64,000 nt of DNA from contig JAGIBP010000010.1 of assembly GCA_017744285.1 (NCBI GenBank), forward strand, positions 19,141 to 83,140. The letters are read 5' to 3'. Of this stretch, positions 58,974 to 64,000 are shown in pieces. The notes beneath the pieces are model-generated. The model was given only the letters and a program-made list of their open reading frames with translations, had not been told where the DNA came from and did not search any database. The translations under genes and the position numbers were made by a program. Each line of letters opens with the position of its first letter. The stretch's first letter is position 1. Source of the stretch: Variovorax sp. GTDB lineage: Bacteria; Pseudomonadota; Gammaproteobacteria; Burkholderiales; Burkholderiaceae_C.

Positions 58974-60374
58974 TCAGTGAGCCGCGGACGCCGACGTACC
59001 CTCGCCGGCCGACGGTCGTGCAAGGGCGGAAGCGCCCGGCGAGCCGCCGGTGAGGGCGGTCTGAAGGTGGGTGTCGGCCACCCAGAAATCGCGCAGGGCC
59101 TGCACGTATCCGGTGACCCCCGCGACTTGCTCCCGGGCGTCCGTCAGAAGCTCGAACACGCCAATCAGCATCCCGTTGTAGCGAAGCAGGTTCTCCTCGG
59201 AGATGCGCTTGCGAAGGGGCACCACCTCATCGCGGTAGTGCCTGGCCAGCTCATAGGCGGTCAGGTAGGCCGAGTACGACTCGCGCACCTCCGAGCGCGC
59301 ATTCACGGCCACCTCGGCGGTGCGATTCACGGCCTGCATGTACGTCGCTTCCGCACGGGCTACACGTGTCGAGCCGAAATCGAAGAGCGGCAGCTCGAGC
59401 TCGATGTCGTAGCCGTTCGAACGGGGCCGACCGGTCTCGCTCTTGTTCTGGTATCCGACCTCGAGCACGTTCACGAACCGCGTCGCCTTGGTCAAGCCGA
59501 GCGACTTGGCAGTGGCCTCTGTGTTGCGCCGGGCCATGAGCACGTCCAGACGTTTCTCCAAGGCAACGCGCTCTGCATCGACGGGTTCGGTGGGCTGCTT
59601 CGGGAGGTCCGGCAGGCGCTCCGGCAGACGGAAGCTCACTTGCTCGCCGAACAGCCCGAGCAGCCGAGTCAGGCGCTCCTTGTCCGCCGTGGCCTGATGC
59701 TGGGCCCGGGCAAGCTGCGCGGTCGCATCGGCGTAGAACGCCTGCTCGCGCATCTGGGTGAGTTTGCTGAAGTTGCCAGCCTGCAGCATGCGCTTGGCGA
59801 GCTCATTCGATACGTCGGCCGTCTCCTTGACCTGCTTGAAGTACCTGACCAGTTCCTGCGCGGAGACCGCATCGAAGTACGCGCGGCGCACGTCGGCGGC
59901 CAAGCCCACGGCGTCCGACGCCGCTTGGAACTGAGCCTGCTCGAAACGCCGCCGACCGACTTCCGAGGCGACCGGCATCGTGAGAAATCCGAGCACGTTG
60001 AACAGCACTGCCCGGTCGATTTCGACGTCTCCTTCGCCCGAGAGACGGCCGAAACTGAAGACGGGATTGGGAAGCCGGCCGGCCCGAACGAAGTCGGCCT
60101 CGCTGATGCCCATGTCGCCGAACTTCGCCTGCAGCCCGCGATTGTTCAGCAGCGCGATCTCGACGGCAGCGTCGGCAGTCAGCGGCTGCTTGAGAAGTTC
60201 CGCGACCCGCTCTTGGGCAACTCGGCGGTCACTGTCCGCACGCTGCATGGCCACGGCCTGGCCCGTCCGCTCCTTCGTGAGGTCGGACACCTTGTTGAAG
60301 CCGCCATCCTCGGAGAACGAACCGCAGCCTGCGAGGAACACGGTTGCCGCAGCGACGAGTGCCAGCCGCCTCAT
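58974..60374 (-). CDS. TolC/CusC-like outer membrane efflux lipoprotein
   Basis: MRRLALVAAATVFLAGCGSFSEDGG lipobox; paired OEP repeats. Confidence 0.88.
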   Translation of the reverse strand: MRRLALVAAATVFLAGCGSFSEDGGFNKVSDLTKERTGQAVAMQRADSDRRVAQERVAELLKQPLTADAAVEIALLNNRGLQAKFGDMGISEADFVRAGRLPNPVFSFGRLSGEGDVEIDRAVLFNVLGFLTMPVASEVGRRRFEQAQFQAASDAVGLAADVRRAYFDAVSAQELVRYFKQVKETADVSNELAKRMLQAGNFSKLTQMREQAFYADATAQLARAQHQATADKERLTRLLGLFGEQVSFRLPERLPDLPKQPTEPVDAERVALEKRLDVLMARRNTEATAKSLGLTKATRFVNVLEVGYQNKSETGRPRSNGYDIELELPLFDFGSTRVARAEATYMQAVNRTAEVAVNARSEVRESYSAYLTAYELARHYRDEVVPLRKRISEENLLRYNGMLIGVFELLTDAREQVAGVTGYVQALRDFWVADTHLQTALTGGSPGASALARPSAGEGTSASAAH

Positions 60375-60530
60375 CTCCGGGCTCCGTGCAGGTGGTGGTA
60401 GGAATGTGGCTGTGGCCAGCCAGAGCGATTTGTTTTTCACATCCGAAGCAATCTGAACGCCGACGGTCGTCGGCCGATGCCCGTGCGCGCGCACGAGCGC
60501 CATCAGGCCTCGCGCGGAGGCCTCAATGGG

Positions 60531-60914
60531 TCAGATGCTTCGGGGTGGACGCTCCTGGCCGTCGGAAAGAAATTCCGCGGTCCGCGCCCGATAGGAAGGG
60601 AATTCCGCAGTCGCTGACAACGTCTGTGGGAACACAAACGTGACAGCAACCGGCCCGGATGCGGAGCAACAGGAAGCGCAGGCACTGCATTTGTCACTCA
60701 CGTCGTGCGCGTGACTGGATGCGTGCCCGTGCTTCGCGTGCGGGTGGTGCGCGCTCCCGCTGTCGGGGTCAGCGTGGTCGTGAAAGTTGCCAGAGCCAAC
60801 TGACGCGTGAACATATCCCGATTCGCCCGCGCAAAGCATGGCCGCAGCCATCGCGCCCCTCATCGGGAGCGCGAATGCCAGCAAGACCAAGAGCCAAATG
60901 CGAAGGGACTTCAC
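60531..60914 (-). CDS. His-/Cys-rich exported protein (CzcI-like)
   Basis: GTG start; signal peptide; HDHADPDSGSAHHPHAKHGHASSHAHDVSDKCSACASCC. Confidence 0.6.
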   Translation of the reverse strand: MKSLRIWLLVLLAFALPMRGAMAAAMLCAGESGYVHASVGSGNFHDHADPDSGSAHHPHAKHGHASSHAHDVSDKCSACASCCSASGPVAVTFVFPQTLSATAEFPSYRARTAEFLSDGQERPPRSI

Positions 60915-60958
60915 TGCGAACAGGTAGAAAAAACCGAGCACTCCAGCCCGGTGCGGGC

Positions 60959-60989
60959 ATCTTAGACCTTGCCTCCATGGGAAGGTCAA
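60959..60989 (-). promoter_or_regulatory. CueR/MerR-type promoter TTGACC-(TTCCCATGGAGGCAAGGTC, 19 bp)-TAAGAT
   Basis: Minus-strand -35/-10 with 19-bp dyad spacer, upstream of the leftward copper operon. Confidence 0.85.
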
Positions 60990-61016
60990 CGCTTCACGGC
61001 AAGCGGCGCTCGGGAC

Positions 61017-61047
61017 TTGACTTTCCCATGATGTCAAGGTTGACAGT
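61017..61047 (+). promoter_or_regulatory. CueR/MerR-type promoter TTGACT-(TTCCCATGATGTCAAGGTT, 19 bp)-GACAGT
   Basis: Divergent partner of the preceding promoter; upstream of the HMA-domain gene. Confidence 0.85.
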
Positions 61048-61071
61048 GCGTCAAACCTGAAAGGAAATTCA

Positions 61072-61368
61072 ATGGCTACCTTCCGAGTCCCTGACATGAC
61101 CTGCGGCCACTGCGCGAGCGCCATCACGAAGGCCGTCGCAAGCATCGACAAAGCCGCTCGAATCGAGGTGAGTGTTCCTCACAAGCTCGTATCGGTGCAG
61201 AGCACGGCTGACGAAACGGAACTGCTGGACGCCATCCGCGAGGCCGGCTATAGCCCGGAGCGAGTCGATGCGGCGCCTGCTCGCCAAGCAGCATCGGCTG
61301 GTTGCTGTTGCGCCGGTCGGTCAGCTGGTCAATCGAGCGGCGCGCCTGGCAGTTCTTGCTGCGGGTGA
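61072..61368 (+). CDS. Heavy-metal-associated (CopZ-like) domain protein with Cys-rich C-terminal tail
   Basis: FRVPDMTCGHCASAITKAVASID; tail SAGCCCAGRSAGQSSGAPGSSCCG. Confidence 0.9.
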   Translation: MATFRVPDMTCGHCASAITKAVASIDKAARIEVSVPHKLVSVQSTADETELLDAIREAGYSPERVDAAPARQAASAGCCCAGRSAGQSSGAPGSSCCG

Positions 61369-61394
61369 CGCTCGGGCCATTCGGCCGATGGCAT

Positions 61395-63602
61395 TCAGGC
61401 GACCTTCGCGGTTCGCAACCGCAGCGCGTTCGTGATGACGCTCACCGACGACAGCGCCATCGCAGCCGCCGCGACGACAGGCGACAGCAGCAGCCCGAAG
61501 AACGGATAGAGCACACCGGCCGCCAGCGGGATGCCGGCAACGTTGTAGGCAAAGGACAGGAACAGGTTCTCGCGAATGTTCCGCATCGTCGCCTGCGAGA
61601 GCGTCCTCGCACGCACGATGCCCATCAGGTCGCCCTTGAGCAGCGTGATGCCGGCGCTTTCCATGGCGACATCGGTCCCTGTGCCCATCGCGACACCCAC
61701 CGTGGCTTGGGCCAGGGCCGGAGCATCGTTCACCCCGTCGCCGGCCATCGCGACGATTCGGCCCTCGGACTGAAGACGCTTGACGACAGCAGCCTTGTCT
61801 TCGGGGAACACCTCCGCCACCACTTCATCGATGCCGAGCTCGCGTCCGACGGCTTGCGCCGTGGTCTTTCCGTCGCCCGTCAGCATCACCACGCGGACGC
61901 CGGCACCCTGCAGGGCTTTCAGCGCCTGCGGTGTCGTCGTCTTGATGGGGTCGGCGATGGCGACAAACCCGGCCAGCCGTCCACCCACACCGACGAAGAT
62001 GACTGTCGCCGCCCGCTGGCGCTGGGCCTCGGCAGATGCCGCGAGGCTCGACGTGTCGATGCCTTGCTCCGACAGGAACTTGGCGCTGCCCGAAACGACC
62101 GCCTGGCCCTCCACCGTACCGACGACGCCCTTGCCGACCGGCGAATCAAAGTCCGTCACAGGTGACAGGGGCAGCTTGCGCTCCAGGGCGTCCGCAACGA
62201 TGGCCATGGCCAACGGATGTTCGCTGGCGCGCTCGACACTCGCCAGCTTCTGCAGCACGTCGTCCGCGAAGAAGCCGCCGGCCGGCTCGATGTGAACCAC
62301 CTTGGGCCGGCCTTCGGTCAGGGTGCCTGTCTTGTCGACCACCAGCGTGTCGACCTTCTCCATCTTCTCCAGCGCTTCGGCGTCGCGGATGAGAACGCCG
62401 TGCTGCGCGCCCTTGCCGACGCCGACCATGATGGACATCGGCGTCGCCAGGCCGAGCGCACAGGGGCACGCGATGATGAGGACTGCCACCGCCGTGATGA
62501 GCGCGTAGCTGAATGCCGGCGAAGGTCCCGGCGAAGGTCCCCAGGCCAGCCAGGCCGCGAAAGTGAGAACCGCCACCAGGATGACGACCGGCACGAACCA
62601 GCCGGCCACATGGTCGGCCATCCGCTGAATAGGCGCGCGGCTGCGCTGTGCCGCGGCCACCATGTGCACGATTTGCGAGAGCAAGGTGTCGGCGCCGACT
62701 TTCTCTGCGCGCATGATGAAGCTGCCGGTCTGGTTCAGCGTCCCAGCCGTCACCTTGGCCCCCACTGTCTTGGACACCGGCATCGGCTCGCCCGTCACCA
62801 TCGATTCGTCGAGATTGGTCTTGCCTTCCGTCAACTCGCCATCGACCGGCACCTTCTCGCCCGGCCGCACCCGCAGCAAGTCTCCGACCTGGATGGCTTC
62901 GACATCGACGGTCGCGTCGCTGCCGTCGGCCTCGACTTTCACGGCGGTTTTCGGTGCGAGCCCGAGCAGCGCCTTGATGGCGCCGGAGGTCTTCTCGCGC
63001 GCCCTGAGCTCCAGCACCTGTCCCAGCAAGACCAGCACCGTGATGACGGCCGCGGCTTCGAAGTACACCGCCACGGCACCGTCTTCGCTTCGCAGCGCCG
63101 AGGGAAACAGACCGGGGGCCAGCGTCGCGACGAGGCTGTAGAGCCACGCCGCACCGGTGCCCAGCGCGATGAGGGAGAACATGTTCAGGCTGCGGTTCTT
63201 CACGGAGGCAACTGCCCGCGTGAAGAAAGGCCAGCCCGCCCAGAGCACGACCGGCGTTCCGAGCAGCAGTTGGACCCAGTTCGACGTCTGCTGCGCGATG
63301 AGATGGTGGATGTTGAAGATGTGCCCGCCCATCTCGAGTGCAAAGACCGGCAGCGTCAGTGCCGTTCCAATCCAGAGTCGCCGCGTCATGTCTCGCAGTT
63401 CGGGACTCTCACCCTGCTCTGCGGTGGCCACCACTGGCTCCAGCGCCATACCGCAGATGGGGCAGTTGCCGGGCCCCATCTGCCGCACCTCGGGATGCAT
63501 CGGGCACGTGTACTCGACCTGGCTTTGGTCGCCCGAGGGCGCAGGCTTCATCGGGGCCGGCGCGTGCGCATGGTGGGCATGGTCGTGATGGTCCTGGTTC
63601 AT
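61395..63602 (-). CDS. Heavy-metal (copper) translocating P-type ATPase with His-rich N-terminus and CPMHPEV...[10 protein letters not shown] metal-binding domain
   Basis: [53 protein letters not shown]. Start [15 protein letters not shown] at 63602 preferred over 63791. Confidence 0.93.
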   Translation of the reverse strand: MNQDHHDHAHHAHAPAPMKPAPSGDQSQVEYTCPMHPEVRQMGPGNCPICGMALEPVVATAEQGESPELRDMTRRLWIGTALTLPVFALEMGGHIFNIHHLIAQQTSNWVQLLLGTPVVLWAGWPFFTRAVASVKNRSLNMFSLIALGTGAAWLYSLVATLAPGLFPSALRSEDGAVAVYFEAAAVITVLVLLGQVLELRAREKTSGAIKALLGLAPKTAVKVEADGSDATVDVEAIQVGDLLRVRPGEKVPVDGELTEGKTNLDESMVTGEPMPVSKTVGAKVTAGTLNQTGSFIMRAEKVGADTLLSQIVHMVAAAQRSRAPIQRMADHVAGWFVPVVILVAVLTFAAWLAWGPSPGPSPAFSYALITAVAVLIIACPCALGLATPMSIMVGVGKGAQHGVLIRDAEALEKMEKVDTLVVDKTGTLTEGRPKVVHIEPAGGFFADDVLQKLASVERASEHPLAMAIVADALERKLPLSPVTDFDSPVGKGVVGTVEGQAVVSGSAKFLSEQGIDTSSLAASAEAQRQRAATVIFVGVGGRLAGFVAIADPIKTTTPQALKALQGAGVRVVMLTGDGKTTAQAVGRELGIDEVVAEVFPEDKAAVVKRLQSEGRIVAMAGDGVNDAPALAQATVGVAMGTGTDVAMESAGITLLKGDLMGIVRARTLSQATMRNIRENLFLSFAYNVAGIPLAAGVLYPFFGLLLSPVVAAAAMALSSVSVITNALRLRTAKVA

Positions 63603-63673
63603 GGCAACTGCCCTCATGTCACTTCGCTTCGCGGGAGAGGAGCGGGTGGCTTCTCGGTCGGCCATCATCGGCC

Positions 63674-63772
63674 TCATTGTTCCATCATGTCCATGCGCTT
63701 GCTCATGGTGTCGTGACTCATGCCCATGCCGGCCCGGTCCCCTGGCGCCTTGCCGCCGTGCATCTGGCCCAT
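63674..63772 (-). pseudogene. Possible truncated Met-rich ORF (32 aa)
   Basis: Minus-strand ATG 63772: [32 protein letters not shown], short and resembling the end of a Met-rich metal-binding protein. Confidence 0.3.
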
Positions 63773-63892
63773 CACGGGATCGCTTGGTCATCGACCCCTC
63801 GGGGGCAGCCGGAGCTTGCGCGAAACATGCCGGCCGAGCCGTTGAAAGCTGCTTTGTAAGCGGGGGGCAGAAGGAGGCGCAGAAAAGGAAAA

Positions 63893-63923
63893 AGCCGTTG
63901 CAAATCGATGACTTGCAACGGCT
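63893..63923 (-). terminator. Rho-independent terminator downstream of tRNA-Asp
   Basis: Perfect 11-bp stem AGCCGTTGCAA / TTGCAACGGCT, 9-nt loop, followed on the minus strand by TTTTTCC. Confidence 0.85.
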
Positions 63924-63935
63924 CTTCGCTTTACT

Positions 63936-64000
63936 TGGCGGAGTGGACGGGACTCGAACCCGCGACCCCCGGCGTGACAGGCCGGTATTCTAACCGACTG
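63936..64000 (-). tRNA. tRNA-Asp (GTC anticodon), partial at right edge
   Basis: Minus strand: CAGTCGGTTAGAATACCGGCCTGTCACGCCGGGGGTCGCGGGTTCGAGTCCCGTCCACTCCGCCA; anticodon loop CTGTCAC, TpsiC GGTTCGAGTCC, encoded CCA. Confidence 0.95.

Noticed and set aside
63601-63993. 130-aa plus-strand ORF
   Set aside because: Overlaps the terminator and tRNA-Asp on the opposite strand; not a plausible protein.
1-64000. CRISPR arrays, IS elements, prophage or toxin-antitoxin modules
   Set aside because: No repeat-spacer pattern, transposase, integrase or recognisable TA pair observed in either strand.

Overview
This 64 kb, GC-rich window looks like a beta-proteobacterial (Burkholderiales, Variovorax/Acidovorax-like) chromosome. 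That placement comes from gene content and style only; no search was run. I find about 60 supported protein-coding genes and one partial tRNA-Asp at the right edge. No rRNA, CRISPR array, IS element or prophage is visible. Main blocks: (i) 1-12 kb, a LysR-linked catabolic cluster (cupin, aldehyde dehydrogenase, ThDP enzyme, SDR, three Bug/TctC-type binding proteins, an orphan sugar-binding-like protein, FAD oxidoreductase); (ii) 12-24 kb, TonB receptor, MsrA, TetR-MFP-RND efflux, Pcm/rhodanese/TolC, autotransporter barrel; (iii) 24-33 kb, WaaA, PMM/PGM, Ada-AlkA fusion, Ogt, DMT exporter, c-type cytochromes; (iv) 33-48 kb, JmjC-like cupin, copA-cueR, VOC/AraC, a degenerate histidine kinase, type IV pilin, M48 protease, IlvD/Edd dehydratase and others; (v) 48-56 kb, coniferyl-type ALDH, M30-like metallopeptidase, small unknown ORFs, acyl-CoA dehydrogenase/CaiB; (vi) 56-64 kb, an accessory-looking copper-handling cluster ending at tRNA-Asp. 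Most notable observations: three near-identical CueR/MerR-type operators with 19-bp spacers tying the distal copper cluster to copA-cueR about 25 kb away; a histidine kinase whose phospho-acceptor His is replaced by Gln; a catabolic cluster of unknown substrate with three Bug proteins and a LacI-like effector-binding protein lacking both signal peptide and HTH; and possible truncation scars at both edges of the copper cluster. Nothing here is clearly a wholly new system; the catabolic cluster and the copper regulon are the best candidates for follow-up.
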